Source: Dinoroseobacter sp.
GTDB taxonomy: Bacteria > Pseudomonadota > Alphaproteobacteria > Rhodobacterales > Rhodobacteraceae
Reading direction: 5' to 3'
DNA length: 64,000 nt
NCBI GenBank assembly: GCA_030066795.1
Contig: JASJAW010000019.1
Coordinates: forward strand, 1-64,000
This document shows positions 36,766 through 47,947 of this stretch, in pieces. Made by a program: the position numbers and the translations under genes. Every line of letters begins with the position of its first letter. The first letter of the stretch is position 1. Below the pieces are notes generated by a model. It was given only the letters and a program-made list of their open reading frames with translations. It had not been told where the DNA came from and did no database searches.

Positions 36766-37812
36766 ATGCGCGCACGCACGTATCTCGACTGGAACGCCAC
36801 GGCTCCGCTTCGCCCGGAGGCGCGGGCTGCGATGCGGGAGGCCATGGATCTTGTTGGCAATCCTTCTTCGGTTCATGCAGAGGGACGCGCGGCGAAGGCC
36901 GCCATGGAGAAAGCGCGCGCTCAGGTTTTGTCGGCCTTCGGGGCGGATGACTGTGATCTGGTCTTTGTCTCGGGGGCAACGGAGGGGGCCGCGCTGGCGT
37001 GTGCCGGCCGTGATCTGCACTGTGCACGGATCGAGCATGACGCCGTTTTGAGCTGGTGCACACCGGATCTGCCTGTGGACAGCGCAGGTCGGGTTACAGT
37101 GACGGCGCCGGTGCAGTCTGCTTTGCAGGCGGCGAACTCCGAAACCGGTATCCTGCAGACCATCCCCAACGACACCGCGCTGGTCGATTTTACCCAGGCC
37201 TTTGGCAAGATTCCGGTCGCTTTTTCGTGGTCAGGCGCGCAGATCGGGTTGATCTCGGCCCACAAAATTGGCGGTCCCAAAGGTATTGGCGCCGTTGTGT
37301 TCCGTCGCGGACTTGATCTGGCGGCACAGATCAAGGGTGGCGGGCAGGAAATGGGGTGGCGCTCTGGAACCGAAAACCTGATTGGAATCATGGGCTTTTC
37401 GGCCGCAGCTGAAGCTTCGCAAAAAGAGCTTTCGGAGGGGGCCTGGGATCGGGTAGCTGAAATTAGAAAAATTCTAGAATTGGCCCTTCACTCTGGCGCC
37501 CACCAGACTATTTTTGTCGGGAAAGGCTCAGACCGTTTGCCGAACACCACTAACATCGTCTCTCCGGGGTGGAAGGGAGAGACACAGGTGATGCAGATGG
37601 ATCTGGCCGGATTTGCGGTGAGTGCGGGTTCTGCCTGCTCCAGCGGAAAGGTTCGGTCTAGCCGGGTTCTCTCGGCGATGGGGTTCGATGATGTGGCTGC
37701 AGCTTCGGCGCTGCGGATCTCTCTCGGACCGGACGTGACAGAGGAAGATGTGCTGCGTTTTGCCGAGGCGTGGTGCAAGGCCCGGGATCGGTATGCGGCG
37801 CGCGCCGCTTGA
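36766..37812 (+). CDS. Cysteine desulfurase (IscS/NifS-like)
   Basis: 'TYLDWNATAPLRPEARAAM', 'SAHKIGGPKGIGAVVFRRG', 'VSAGSACSSGKVRSSRVLSAMG'. Confidence 0.9.
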   Translation: MRARTYLDWNATAPLRPEARAAMREAMDLVGNPSSVHAEGRAAKAAMEKARAQVLSAFGADDCDLVFVSGATEGAALACAGRDLHCARIEHDAVLSWCTPDLPVDSAGRVTVTAPVQSALQAANSETGILQTIPNDTALVDFTQAFGKIPVAFSWSGAQIGLISAHKIGGPKGIGAVVFRRGLDLAAQIKGGGQEMGWRSGTENLIGIMGFSAAAEASQKELSEGAWDRVAEIRKILELALHSGAHQTIFVGKGSDRLPNTTNIVSPGWKGETQVMQMDLAGFAVSAGSACSSGKVRSSRVLSAMGFDDVAAASALRISLGPDVTEEDVLRFAEAWCKARDRYAARAA

Positions 37813-37875
37813 TAGAACACCCTGTATGGGTATCGCAAAACATAGCCTGATCAGGCTGGATAAAAGGGTTGAGCC

Positions 37876-39387
37876 ATGAACGCACTGAACGAAGTGGAAG
37901 TCCGCGAGGGTGTAGATCGCGAGACAGTCGAAGCGGTTCAGAATGTCGGGGCGTCTTACAAATACGGTTGGGAAACTGAGATCGAGATGGAGTACGCGCC
38001 GAAGGGCGTGAACCCGGATATCGTCCGGCTGATCTCGGAAAAGAACGAAGAGCCCGAGTGGATGACCGAATGGCGTCTGCAGGCGTTCGAGCGTTGGACC
38101 CAGATGAACGAGCCGAAATGGGCCATGGTCAACTATCCTGAGATCGATTTTCAGGACCAATACTATTATGCGCGTCCCAAGAGCATGATCGAGAAGCCGA
38201 AGTCGCTGGACGAGGTCGATCCCAAGCTGCTGGAGACCTACAACAAGCTGGGCATTCCGCTGAAGGAGCAGGCGCTGCTCGCAGGTGTTGAAGCCCCGGA
38301 AGAAGAGCGCAAAGTGGCTGTCGACGCGGTGTTTGACTCCGTTTCCGTCGGCACGACCTTCCAGGAAGAACTGAAGAAAGCAGGTGTGATCTTCTGTTCC
38401 ATCTCCGAGGCGATCAAAGAGCATCCGGAGCTGGTCAAGAAGTACCTCGGCTCGGTCGTTCCGGTCTCTGACAACTTCTACGCAACGCTGAACTCGGCGG
38501 TCTTCTCCGACGGCTCCTTCGTTTACGTGCCACCGGGCGTGAAATGCCCGATGGAGCTGAGCACGTACTTCCGCATCAACGCAGAAAACACGGGCCAGTT
38601 CGAGCGCACGCTGATCATCGCGGACAAGGGCTCCTACGTGTCCTACCTCGAAGGCTGCACCGCACCTCAGCGTGACGTGGCGCAGCTTCATGCGGCCGTG
38701 GTGGAGATCATTGTCGAGGAAGATGCTGAGGTGAAGTACTCCACCGTTCAGAACTGGTATCCCGGTGATGAGAACGGCGTTGGCGGTATCTATAACTTCG
38801 TGACCAAGCGCGCCGATTGCCGGGGTGACCGGGCAAAGGTGATGTGGACGCAGGTCGAAACCGGTTCTGCCGTGACCTGGAAATACCCGTCCTGCATCCT
38901 GCGCGGCGATGACAGCCAGGGCGAGTTCTACTCGATCGCGATTGCCAACAACCACCAGCAGGCCGACACCGGCACGAAGATGGTGCATCTGGGCAAGAAC
39001 ACCAAGTCGCGGATTGTCTCCAAAGGCATCAGCGCGGGCGTAGCGCAGAACACCTATCGCGGGCTTGTCTCGATGCACCCCAAGGCCAAGAACGGGCGTA
39101 ACTACACCCAGTGCGACAGCCTTCTGATTGGCGACAAATGCGGGGCGCACACCGTTCCGTATATCGAGGTGAAGAACAACTCTTCCCGCGTCGAGCACGA
39201 GGCAACCACGTCCAAGGTGGATGACGACCAGCTCTTCTACTGCCGCCAGCGCGGTATGGACGAGGAAGAGGCGGTCGCATTAGTCGTCAACGGCTTCTGC
39301 AAAGAAGTGCTTCAGGCGCTGCCGATGGAGTTCGCCATGGAAGCCCAGCAGCTTGTAGCGATCAGTTTGGAGGGCAGCGTTGGTTGA
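37876..39387 (+). CDS. sufB: Fe-S cluster assembly protein SufB
   Basis: '[74 protein letters not shown]'. Confidence 0.97.
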   Translation: MNALNEVEVREGVDRETVEAVQNVGASYKYGWETEIEMEYAPKGVNPDIVRLISEKNEEPEWMTEWRLQAFERWTQMNEPKWAMVNYPEIDFQDQYYYARPKSMIEKPKSLDEVDPKLLETYNKLGIPLKEQALLAGVEAPEEERKVAVDAVFDSVSVGTTFQEELKKAGVIFCSISEAIKEHPELVKKYLGSVVPVSDNFYATLNSAVFSDGSFVYVPPGVKCPMELSTYFRINAENTGQFERTLIIADKGSYVSYLEGCTAPQRDVAQLHAAVVEIIVEEDAEVKYSTVQNWYPGDENGVGGIYNFVTKRADCRGDRAKVMWTQVETGSAVTWKYPSCILRGDDSQGEFYSIAIANNHQQADTGTKMVHLGKNTKSRIVSKGISAGVAQNTYRGLVSMHPKAKNGRNYTQCDSLLIGDKCGAHTVPYIEVKNNSSRVEHEATTSKVDDDQLFYCRQRGMDEEEAVALVVNGFCKEVLQALPMEFAMEAQQLVAISLEGSVG

Positions 39388-39773
39388 GCGATCGACCGTA
39401 CCAGATCCCAATCACGAAACCGTACAGAGAGCTCCCTTTTGAGCATCCTTTGCGAGTTCGTCGGCGGAAGCTAACGGAACGGAAAACGACGCATGACCCA
39501 GACTACAACAGCCATCTACTTGGAGTTATCTGGTGTCGCGCACTGTTACCTTACGCGATCTTTGCCTTTGCGATCTGGTCGGTACTCGACTCTCAGGAGT
39601 TAGCCGATGACACGCATGTTTTTTCTGTCTTTGTCGCTATTTGGGTTTTCGTGGACATAGGTGTTCGCCTGTCGCAACGGCGACTACGAAAGACCAAGAG
39701 AGAGTTAGTCGAAATAGACCACCTCATCGCAGCTGAGTTGGAAAAGATGGAAACAGAGAAAGGAGGGGCCTGA
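39384..39773 (+). CDS. Hypothetical membrane protein in suf operon
   Basis: 129 aa with two TM segments; TTG start overlapping sufB stop. Confidence 0.5.
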   Translation: MSDRPYQIPITKPYRELPFEHPLRVRRRKLTERKTTHDPDYNSHLLGVIWCRALLPYAIFAFAIWSVLDSQELADDTHVFSVFVAIWVFVDIGVRLSQRRLRKTKRELVEIDHLIAAELEKMETEKGGA

Positions 39774-39854
39774 CATGAATAACACATGGGTTTGTGCAGA
39801 TTCTGCTTTTTCTGCCCGGTCTGGTCGTGTCGCGCTAGGGAAACGAGGGCGTTA

Positions 39855-40064
39855 ATGACTGACAGTAACCAGAATACGGCTTCAGGACAGGGCGGTCGGC
39901 CCAAGTGGTTCTTCCTCGCAGCGCTAGCGATGGCGTTCTCGCTGTCGTTTCTGGTCGGTGAACTGATGGGGCCTGTGGGCGCGATGCTCGGGCTTGGTCT
40001 CGGTGCGGTGGTGGCCTGGGCCGCGGCGAAGTGGATGTATCCGGTGAAAGGAGCAGAAGAATGA
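39855..40064 (+). CDS. Small hypothetical membrane protein
   Basis: MTDSNQNTASGQGGRPKWFFLAALAMAFSLSFLVGELMGPVGAMLGLGLGAVVAWAAAKWMYPVKGAEE. Confidence 0.55.
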   Translation: MTDSNQNTASGQGGRPKWFFLAALAMAFSLSFLVGELMGPVGAMLGLGLGAVVAWAAAKWMYPVKGAEE

Positions 40065-40234
40065 AAACCATTCTGACTGCCGCGTGTATCGCGGGTCTGT
40101 TCTGTGCCGCTTTCGCTGTCGTGGTCGATGTCGTTTCGAACCATCTGACCATGCTCCAGACCATCGCAATTGCGGCTTTGTCCGGCTTCCTTGGAGCTTT
40201 GGTTGGGCAACTGACTGTGAGCCGTAAGAGATGA
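40061..40234 (+). CDS. Small hypothetical membrane protein
   Basis: MKTILTAACIAGLFCAAFAVVVDVVSNHLTMLQTIAIAALSGFLGALVGQLTVSRKR; overlaps previous and next ORFs by 4 nt. Confidence 0.55.
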   Translation: MKTILTAACIAGLFCAAFAVVVDVVSNHLTMLQTIAIAALSGFLGALVGQLTVSRKR

Positions 40235-40431
40235 ATATCCGCTGGCTCATAACCCCGGGTGAACCGCGCGGGCCCTGGGCGATCATGACCGCGCTCATGA
40301 CGTTTGGCCTGATGACCGTGACATCGCCGTTTTGGCAGGCTGGAGGGCCTTTGGTGGCCGCAGTTGCTGCTGTTTTTGCCGTCGGACTGTCGTCTGTTCT
40401 GACAAAAATCGTTCTGGAGTCGCGCAAGTGA
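40231..40431 (+). CDS. Small hypothetical membrane protein
   Basis: MNIRWLITPGEPRGPWAIMTALMTFGLMTVTSPFWQAGGPLVAAVAAVFAVGLSSVLTKIVLESRK. Confidence 0.55.
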   Translation: MNIRWLITPGEPRGPWAIMTALMTFGLMTVTSPFWQAGGPLVAAVAAVFAVGLSSVLTKIVLESRK

Positions 40432-40546
40432 TCGGCTTTGGACACCACCGCATCCGGACATGCCCCGGACGGCTGCGGTTCACCGGCGCGGTCGCGCCAT
40501 CACAGCACTGGCGCGGTGCGCGCCATAAGGGAGAAGGAGACCCCTC

Positions 40547-40747
40547 ATGAGCTGGCTTTACCGGGGCGGATATATCGCGGCGATTGCCGCAGTGGCGCTT
40601 GTATGCATCGTTGCGCCGCAACTCTTCGGCGTGTCGCCCGAGAACTTCGGGCCGCTGAAGAAATTCATCTGGTCGGGCGGCCTGATTGGCATCGTCTGGT
40701 TCGGGCATGAGATGCACTACGCCGGCAAGAAGGACCGTTCTGCGTGA
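40547..40747 (+). CDS. Small hypothetical membrane protein
   Basis: [76 protein letters not shown] upstream. Confidence 0.6.
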   Translation: MSWLYRGGYIAAIAAVALVCIVAPQLFGVSPENFGPLKKFIWSGGLIGIVWFGHEMHYAGKKDRSA

Positions 40748-41058
40748 TTGTCACCACCACACCTGCAATCGAAGGCCATCGTATCAACGCCTACCATGGC
40801 GTGGTGGTCGGCGAGGCGATCATGGGCGCAAATATCGTCCGTGATCTCTTTGCGTCAGTACGGGACGTGGTGGGCGGACGCGCAGGGTCCTACGAGGCCA
40901 AGTTGCAGGACGCACGCGAGATCGCGTTCGCGGAGCTAGAAGACCGCGCACGTACAGCCGGGGGCAATGCGGTGGTCGGCGTCGATCTGGATTACGAAGT
41001 TGTGGGCGATACGATGCTGATGGTTTCAGTGTCCGGGACCGCCGTCACCATAGACTAA
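40744..41058 (+). CDS. YbjQ/DUF74 family protein
   Basis: '[84 protein letters not shown]'. Confidence 0.92.
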   Translation: MIVTTTPAIEGHRINAYHGVVVGEAIMGANIVRDLFASVRDVVGGRAGSYEAKLQDAREIAFAELEDRARTAGGNAVVGVDLDYEVVGDTMLMVSVSGTAVTID

Positions 41059-41072
41059 GGAAGGTGGGAAAT

Positions 41073-41827
<755 letters not shown>

Positions 41828-41828
<1 letters not shown>

Positions 41829-43111
41829 TGGCGCTGCCGGAAATCAAGCAATCTGTCACCGAGGCGCGACTGGCCGAGCTTTCGCTGCCCGACGGCGGTG
41901 CGTGGGCGACCGATGCCCGCAAATCCGCGTTGTCTCGGGTGCAGACTATGGGCCTGCCCGGACGGCGGGATGAATACTGGAAGTACACTGACCCGACGCG
42001 CTTGACCGCGGCGGTGGCCAAACCCGCGTCACTTTTTGATCCGCAGGAAAGCCCTGTGTTCGGGGAAGTCGACCGCCTGAAGGTTGTCTTTGTGGATGGC
42101 GTGTTTGATGCGGAAGCCTCGGATGCTCTGGCGATGGAGAATGTCGAGATTGAGCGCCTGGCTGACGCCAGTGCGATGGACATTCACTGGGCCAAGGACG
42201 TCTACGGCGTGCTCGAAGCGCGCGGCCAAGACCCGGTTGAACGCCCACTGGCGGCGCTGAACACCGCGTTTGCCAGTGATGGTCTCGTCATCCGCGTGAC
42301 CGGCAAAGCGCCAAAGCCGATTTCGTTCATTTACCTGCACCGCGAAGAAGTCTCCGACGCGATCCTGCACCACGTGGTGAAAGTCGAGGCCGGGGCCGAG
42401 CTGACGATCCTTGAGAACGGACCTGCGGCTGCACGGTTCAACAAGTGCATGGAGATCGAGATCGCCGATGGTGGCGCGCTGCACCACGTTCGGGCGCAAG
42501 GTCGCGACCATGAGCGTCAGGCGGTGACCGCTATGTTTGCGCGCCTTGGCGCGGAGTCGGTATTTAAGTCCTTCACCCTGACCGTGAACGGCGTTCTGAC
42601 CCGCAACGAGATGGTGGTGGAGCTGACCGGTGACGAAGGCGTCGCGCATGTGGCCGGCGCCTGCATGGGCGATGGCGACTTCCACCATGACGACACGGTT
42701 TTCGTCACCCATGACGCGCTGAACTGTGAAAGCCGTCAGGTGTTCAAGAAAGTGCTGCGCAATGGGGCGACCGGCGTGTTTCAGGGCAAGATCCTTGTGA
42801 AGGAAGGCGCGCAGAAAACCGACGGCTATCAGATCAGCCAGTCTCTTCTGCTAGATGATGACAGCCAGTTCCTCGCCAAGCCTGAGCTGGAGATTTATGC
42901 CGACGATGTGGCGTGTTCGCACGGCTCCACCTCCGGGGCGATCGATGAAGAAGGGTTGTTCTATCTCCGGTCCCGCGGGGTTCCGGAAGACGTGGCGACC
43001 GACCTGATGGTGATCGCGTTCATCGCAGAAGCCATTGACGAGATCGAAGATGAGACCTTGGCAGAGGAAATCGTCGATCGTATCTCCAACTGGCTGAACC
43101 GCCGTCACTGA
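41828..43111 (+). CDS. sufD: Fe-S cluster assembly protein SufD
   Basis: 'GLPGRRDEYWKYTDPTRL', 'QISQSLLLDDDSQFLAKPELEIYADDVACSHGSTSGAIDEEGLFYLRSRG'. Confidence 0.95.
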
Positions 43112-43608
43112 TGGCGGTCACGACCGAGATATTCCGCGCGTGGAAATCCCCACGCGCGGCAATCCGGCGCCAACTGGCCGGCGGCGAGAATGAAGCCCGC
43201 GCGCTTATCTATCTTATGGTGTCGTGTCTTCTGTTCTTCGTGGCGCAATGGCCACGTTTGAGGCGTGAGGCGTTCTTCGAGCCGGAAAAGCCGCTCGAAG
43301 TTCTCATCGGTGGGGCGTTGATGGGGTGGATATTCATTGCCCCGCTTCTGTTCTACGGGCTCGCGGCGCTGTCGCATCTGATTTCGCGACTGGCCGGCGG
43401 GCAGGGGAGTTACTTCGGAGCCCGGCTCGCGTTGTTCTGGAGTCTGCTGGTAATCTCACCGATCGTGTTGTTTTTAGGCCTAGTCGCCGGGTTTATCGGC
43501 GCTGGTCCTGCGGCAAACGCAACCAGTCTGTTGCTTCTGCTGGCTTTCCTCTACATCTGGGGCAGTAGTTTGATGGAAGCCGAACGCCCGGTGCCGGAAC
43601 CGGGCTGA
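43111..43608 (+). CDS. YIP1-family-like membrane protein
   Basis: ~165 aa, multiple TM segments; start overlaps sufD stop. Confidence 0.6.
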   Translation: MAVTTEIFRAWKSPRAAIRRQLAGGENEARALIYLMVSCLLFFVAQWPRLRREAFFEPEKPLEVLIGGALMGWIFIAPLLFYGLAALSHLISRLAGGQGSYFGARLALFWSLLVISPIVLFLGLVAGFIGAGPAANATSLLLLLAFLYIWGSSLMEAERPVPEPG

Positions 43609-43628
43609 GGCGCCGCACAGGACACGAC

Positions 43629-44228
43629 ATGACGTTTTCGTTGAACACTTTGCTGAGCCTCGTCTTGGAATCGATCCGCAACCCTCGGGAAGCCGCGGCA
43701 ACGATCCTGAATTTCGCCCCGTCCCGCGATGTGCTGTTGCAGCTATTGGCGCTGGTGGTGGTGCTGAGCGTGTTGTTCGGACAGGTGGGGGTCGTCCTTC
43801 TGGGCGGAGGTTTGTCGGACGGGGCGTTGACCGGCCCGATCGTCCTGAGTCCCCTGACCGCAGCCTTCGTGCAGTTCGGGCTTCTGGTGATGCTGGTCAT
43901 CTCGATACATTCGATCGGGCGCGCCTTTGGCGGTACAGGCTCATTCGAAGAAACCCTGCTTCTTGTAACCTGGCTTCAGTTCATTCTGCTGTGCCTGCAG
44001 ATAATCCAGTTGGCCGCGCTGGTTCTCGTTCCGCCACTTGGTGGGCTGATCGGTTTGCTCAGTGTTGGGCTTTTCCTGTGGCTCCTGGTGAACTTCGTAG
44101 CCGTTATCCATAACTTCCGCTCGCTTGGTCTTGTCTTCGCGGGCGTGCTGATCTCGGCTTTCGCGATTATCTTCGCGCTGAGCCTCATTCTGTCCATGCT
44201 GGGCCTCGCTGTCCCTGGGAGCACCTGA
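43629..44228 (+). CDS. YIP1 family membrane protein
   Basis: ~199 aa, 'ESIRNPREAAATILNFAPSRDVLLQLLALVVVLSVL', five hydrophobic segments. Confidence 0.65.
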   Translation: MTFSLNTLLSLVLESIRNPREAAATILNFAPSRDVLLQLLALVVVLSVLFGQVGVVLLGGGLSDGALTGPIVLSPLTAAFVQFGLLVMLVISIHSIGRAFGGTGSFEETLLLVTWLQFILLCLQIIQLAALVLVPPLGGLIGLLSVGLFLWLLVNFVAVIHNFRSLGLVFAGVLISAFAIIFALSLILSMLGLAVPGST

Positions 44229-45449
44229 ATGTATGATGTCGACGCGATCCGTAAGGACTTCCCTATCCTGTCACGTGAGGTTAACGGCAAGCCGCTGGTT
44301 TATCTGGACAATGGCGCCTCTGCGCAAAAGCCGCAGGCTGTGATTGACGCTGTCGCAAAGGCCTATGCGGAGGAGTATTCCAATGTTCACCGCGGCCTGC
44401 ATTATCTGAGCAACCTCGCCACAGAGAAGTACGAAGGCGTGCGCGGGATCATTGCACGCTTTCTGGGCGTCGCGGATGAGGATCAGATTGTCCTGAACTC
44501 GGGAACGACCGAAGGGATCAACACCGTGGCCTATGGCTGGGCTATGCCGCGCATGGAAGCGGGCGATGAGATTGTCCTGAGCGTCATGGAACATCACGCC
44601 AATATCGTGCCGTGGCATTTCCTGCGGGAGCGTCAGGGCGTGGCGCTGAAGTGGGTGGATGTAGATGCGACCGGCGCGCTGGACACCCAGCGGGTTATCG
44701 ATGCGATCGGGCCGAAGACCAAGCTGGTGGCCATCACCCATCTTTCTAACGTGCTCGGGACCGTTGTTGATGTGAAAGCGATCACCGAGGCGGCCCACGC
44801 CAAGGGGGTGCCGGTATTGGTCGACGGCTCTCAGGCCGCAGTACACATGCCCGTAAATGTCGACGAAATCGGATGCGATTTTTATGCGGTCACGGGGCAC
44901 AAGCTTTATGGTCCGTCCGGGTCTGGCGCGATTTTTATGCGCAAGGACCGAATGGAGGAGATGCGCCCATTCATGGGCGGTGGCGACATGATCCGTGATG
45001 TGACGCGCGACGTGATCACCTACAACGATCCGCCGATGATGTTTGAAGCGGGCACGCCCGGGATCGTGCAGACAATCGGATTGGGCGTCGCGTTGGAGTA
45101 TATGATGGGGCTCGGGATGGATAATATCGCCGCCCACGAAGCCCGGTTGCGCGACTATGCCCGAACCAGACTGGATGGTCTGAACTGGTTGAATGTCCAG
45201 GGTCAAATGCCTGACAAGGCGGCAATATTCTCGTTCACGCTGGATGGTGCCGCACATGCGCACGACATCTCGACGGTTCTGGACAAAAAGGGGGTCGCTG
45301 TCCGCGCGGGACACCATTGTGCGCAGCCTCTGATGGAGCATATGGGCGTGCCCGCGACCTGTCGGGCGTCATTTGGGCTCTATAACACCGAAGCTGAAGT
45401 GGACGTGCTCGTCGATGCGTTGGAGCTGTGTCACGAGCTTTTTGCCTGA
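44229..45449 (+). CDS. sufS: Cysteine desulfurase SufS
   Basis: 'MYDVDAIRKDFPILSREVNGKPLVYLDNGASAQKPQAVIDA', 'YAVTGHKLYGPSGSGAIFMRKDRMEEMRPFMGGGDMI', 'VAVRAGHHCAQPLMEHMGV'. Confidence 0.97.
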   Translation: MYDVDAIRKDFPILSREVNGKPLVYLDNGASAQKPQAVIDAVAKAYAEEYSNVHRGLHYLSNLATEKYEGVRGIIARFLGVADEDQIVLNSGTTEGINTVAYGWAMPRMEAGDEIVLSVMEHHANIVPWHFLRERQGVALKWVDVDATGALDTQRVIDAIGPKTKLVAITHLSNVLGTVVDVKAITEAAHAKGVPVLVDGSQAAVHMPVNVDEIGCDFYAVTGHKLYGPSGSGAIFMRKDRMEEMRPFMGGGDMIRDVTRDVITYNDPPMMFEAGTPGIVQTIGLGVALEYMMGLGMDNIAAHEARLRDYARTRLDGLNWLNVQGQMPDKAAIFSFTLDGAAHAHDISTVLDKKGVAVRAGHHCAQPLMEHMGVPATCRASFGLYNTEAEVDVLVDALELCHELFA

Positions 45450-45454
45450 CCGGG

Positions 45455-46510
45455 TCAGCCGAAAAAACTGCGCCAAAGCGTCAGAACAATCAGGATGTGA
45501 ATTGCAGGGAAACCCCAGTATGTAACGTGCCAGTCGATCCTTTTGGCACGCTCTTCGTGGTGCTCGACCGCCATGCGCCGCAGCATGACGTTGTAGGCGA
45601 CTGTTACCGCGGCTGAGGCAAACATCGCCAGCATAAGCGCATCGAGGAAGGTCACATAGCCTAGCCGGGGCAGATCTCCCGATACTGCGAAATTGAACGC
45701 GATGAAGGCCAGCAGGTTCGCACCGGCAATGTCGATCCTGCGCCGGTACTCTTCGAGGAACAGGTTGGCCCAGGACACGGTGACCAGCAGCAGCAGCGGG
45801 ACGAAGATGCGTGTCCAGTAGTAGATCAGGTGACGGTCAGCGGTGAAAACGAGGGACAGGCGTGAGCTTTCCAAACCTGTCACACCACGGCTGGTGTCAA
45901 TTTCAGTCCAGACATCGCGAACGATCCACTCTTCCTCGCCAAGAGTAGAACCCATTCCGCTGTACTCTGGCAAGTCTTCGAAAACAAAGAAACTTTTCGG
46001 GTTGGCCATTAGCAGCCTGACATAGAATGTCTGGGTGTCAAAAGGGTACTGCCGAAAGTCAAAGTCAGGAGCCTGTAGGGTGGCCACAGTTTCTGCGACG
46101 TGGATGACATTACCTTCGCTGCTCCAGAAAACGCTACTGAGCTTGTCAAAGCTACGTCTTTGCAGGTTCTGAAACGTTCCTACCGGGGATGGAATCGAAC
46201 TTTCTCGGGCGAAAGAGACAAAATCGCTTGTGCTCAGAGAGCGGATCGCAGCGCCCACTTCTTCCGCATCGAAGGTAAGTTTGGGCTCGCTCCATTCGTA
46301 TCGCACGTCTACGACGATCGTGAAGTTTTCTTCCTTCTGGTTCACGTCGGTAATCTGGGTCACGTACAGCCCGGCGCGCACTGGAATGGGGGTTTCGGGC
46401 TTCACGGTTTCGGAGAGGCTTTCGAGGCTAAAGGTCGCCTCGTTCTGTGCGGATGCAGCGCAGGCAAACATGCAGAGCGAAATGAAAAGAAAAATGAACC
46501 GCACTTGCAA
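45455..46510 (-). CDS. Bacterial pentameric ligand-gated ion channel (pLGIC, GLIC/ELIC-like) homologue
   Basis: Signal peptide; extracellular beta domain with Pro-loop '[18 protein letters not shown]'; pre-M1/M1 '[36 protein letters not shown]'; M2-M3 '[58 protein letters not shown]'; M4 ending 'WRSFFG'. Confidence 0.88.
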   Translation of the reverse strand: MQVRFIFLFISLCMFACAASAQNEATFSLESLSETVKPETPIPVRAGLYVTQITDVNQKEENFTIVVDVRYEWSEPKLTFDAEEVGAAIRSLSTSDFVSFARESSIPSPVGTFQNLQRRSFDKLSSVFWSSEGNVIHVAETVATLQAPDFDFRQYPFDTQTFYVRLLMANPKSFFVFEDLPEYSGMGSTLGEEEWIVRDVWTEIDTSRGVTGLESSRLSLVFTADRHLIYYWTRIFVPLLLLVTVSWANLFLEEYRRRIDIAGANLLAFIAFNFAVSGDLPRLGYVTFLDALMLAMFASAAVTVAYNVMLRRMAVEHHEERAKRIDWHVTYWGFPAIHILIVLTLWRSFFG

Positions 46511-46619
46511 ACCCGAACCTTGTTGCCCACGAGGCTAACACAGCTTTGGCATCACACAAGCCTGCCCTTCGACAAAGCCAGTTGCGAGCCCTTGCCAAAC
46601 TGCGTATACGGCGGCTCAG

Positions 46620-46696
<77 letters not shown>

Positions 46697-46791
46697 ATTT
46701 TTAATTTAAAACAATAACCTACAGGGTGGCTTGCCGCCTTTTGTACAAGTCGGCGTTTTTGGGGCTCCCCTAATCCTTTGCCCTGCGCCTC

Positions 46792-47040
46792 TCACTTGTA
46801 TTTGTGCAGTCTGAACGCTTTCCCGTCGGCAAGGGATAGTTCGAACCTTTCTCCGTTTTTTCGTGTGTCTGCAACGCCGCGGTGCCAGCAGGCCTCGATA
46901 CCAGGTGGTTCATCGGTTCGTGTGTTGTGAACCAGATCGACTCTGTCTGGGAGTGAAACCCTGATTTGCTTTACGCGTTTCCCCAGTTCGTCGCGACGAC
47001 CAGACTTGTAGTAGCCACCAGAGCGAAGAAGGTTGATTGG
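46792..47040 (-). pseudogene. Decayed GIY-YIG-like/MUG113-type nuclease gene fragment
   Basis: Reverse-strand frame reads ...APINLLRSGGYYKSGRRDELGKRVKQIRVSLPDRVDLVHNTRTDEPPGIEACWHRGVADTRKNGERFELSLADGKAFRLHKYK*, matching the family C-terminal pattern ('YKIGR..', 'TDDP.GIEAYWH.RF...R.NGEWF.L...D..AF'), with no intact N-terminus in frame. Confidence 0.6.
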
Positions 47041-47191
47041 TGCATGTTGCTTCCAGGATGCCGTAACTAATCCGCGCTTTCAGGCTACAGGCGGCTCTGG
47101 CCGCGTGCTGCAGATCAGCGGCATTCTCGCAGTCGACGTCGAGCAGTTCTGGTCCAAATGGTCCCTGAACCAAGACCGGCCATTGTGGCCG

Positions 47192-47947
47192 CTAGTGCTC
47201 TTCGAAAATCCGCCCGCGCCCGCTGAGCTTGTCCTGGATGCCGGCCGCGCGCAGGGCGGCCCAGGCGCTCACAGTGTTGATTGCAAGAGCGGGTTTGTTC
47301 ATCCAGCGCTCTGCCTCGGCGCACACAGCTGCCCCTGCGAGATTGGTGCCAACCTGAACAAACGCTTCCACGTCAGGGCTGTCCATCGCCTGCAATTCTG
47401 CACGGATACGGCTTTCCGGCACTTGTGCGATCGCGCGCGGGCTGGGGCACTCCAGACCTTTTAGGGCAACCACGTCGAAGCCCGCTTCAGAGAGCCAGTT
47501 GCGCACTTGCTCATCGCCTTTTGGCATATGCGGGGTCAGCACCGCGATGCGGCTGACGCCAAACGCCCGCAGACCGGAGGCCACCGCGTCTGATCCGAGG
47601 ATCACCGGCACCCCCGCATGATCCGAGAGCTTCGTCTTGAGGTCTTCAGAGCCGTCCAGTCCGCCCCAGAAGGCTTCCAGTGCCACTCCCATTATCAGGC
47701 TGTCTACTCCGGCCGTCATAACCTGATCTGCGGCGACCTCGATCCCCGCGCGCATCGCCGCGACATGGTCGAGAAAATTGTCGGTCGAGATCTTCTTGTT
47801 GGAGATCGGAATGCGGCCAAGGTGAAAAGTGACACCCGGCACCCGCACTGCATCCGTTTCCGGTTGCACGATCGTGTTTGTCGAGGGGACTACAACTCCG
47901 ATTTTCTGCCGCGCACCAAGGGCATCGGGAGGTGTGTCACGCGTCAT
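47192..47947 (-). CDS. Asp/Glu racemase superfamily protein (maleate cis-trans isomerase/arylmalonate decarboxylase-like)
   Basis: 'IGVVVPSTNTIVQPETDAV', 'GVDSLIMGVALEAFWGG', 'SRIAVLTPHMPKGDEQVRNWLSEAGFDVV', 'VQVGTNLAGA'; start at 47947. Confidence 0.82.
   Translation of the reverse strand: MTRDTPPDALGARQKIGVVVPSTNTIVQPETDAVRVPGVTFHLGRIPISNKKISTDNFLDHVAAMRAGIEVAADQVMTAGVDSLIMGVALEAFWGGLDGSEDLKTKLSDHAGVPVILGSDAVASGLRAFGVSRIAVLTPHMPKGDEQVRNWLSEAGFDVVALKGLECPSPRAIAQVPESRIRAELQAMDSPDVEAFVQVGTNLAGAAVCAEAERWMNKPALAINTVSAWAALRAAGIQDKLSGRGRIFEEH

Noticed and set aside
37528-39198. 556-aa minus-strand ORF opposite the desulfurase/sufB genes
   Set aside because: Spans two real genes in antisense; no recognisable domain.
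46910-47173. 87-aa minus-strand ORF 'MVQGPFGPELLDVDCENAADLQHAARAAC...'
   Set aside because: Different frame from the GIY-YIG-like remnant and without family similarity; the remnant frame explains the region better.
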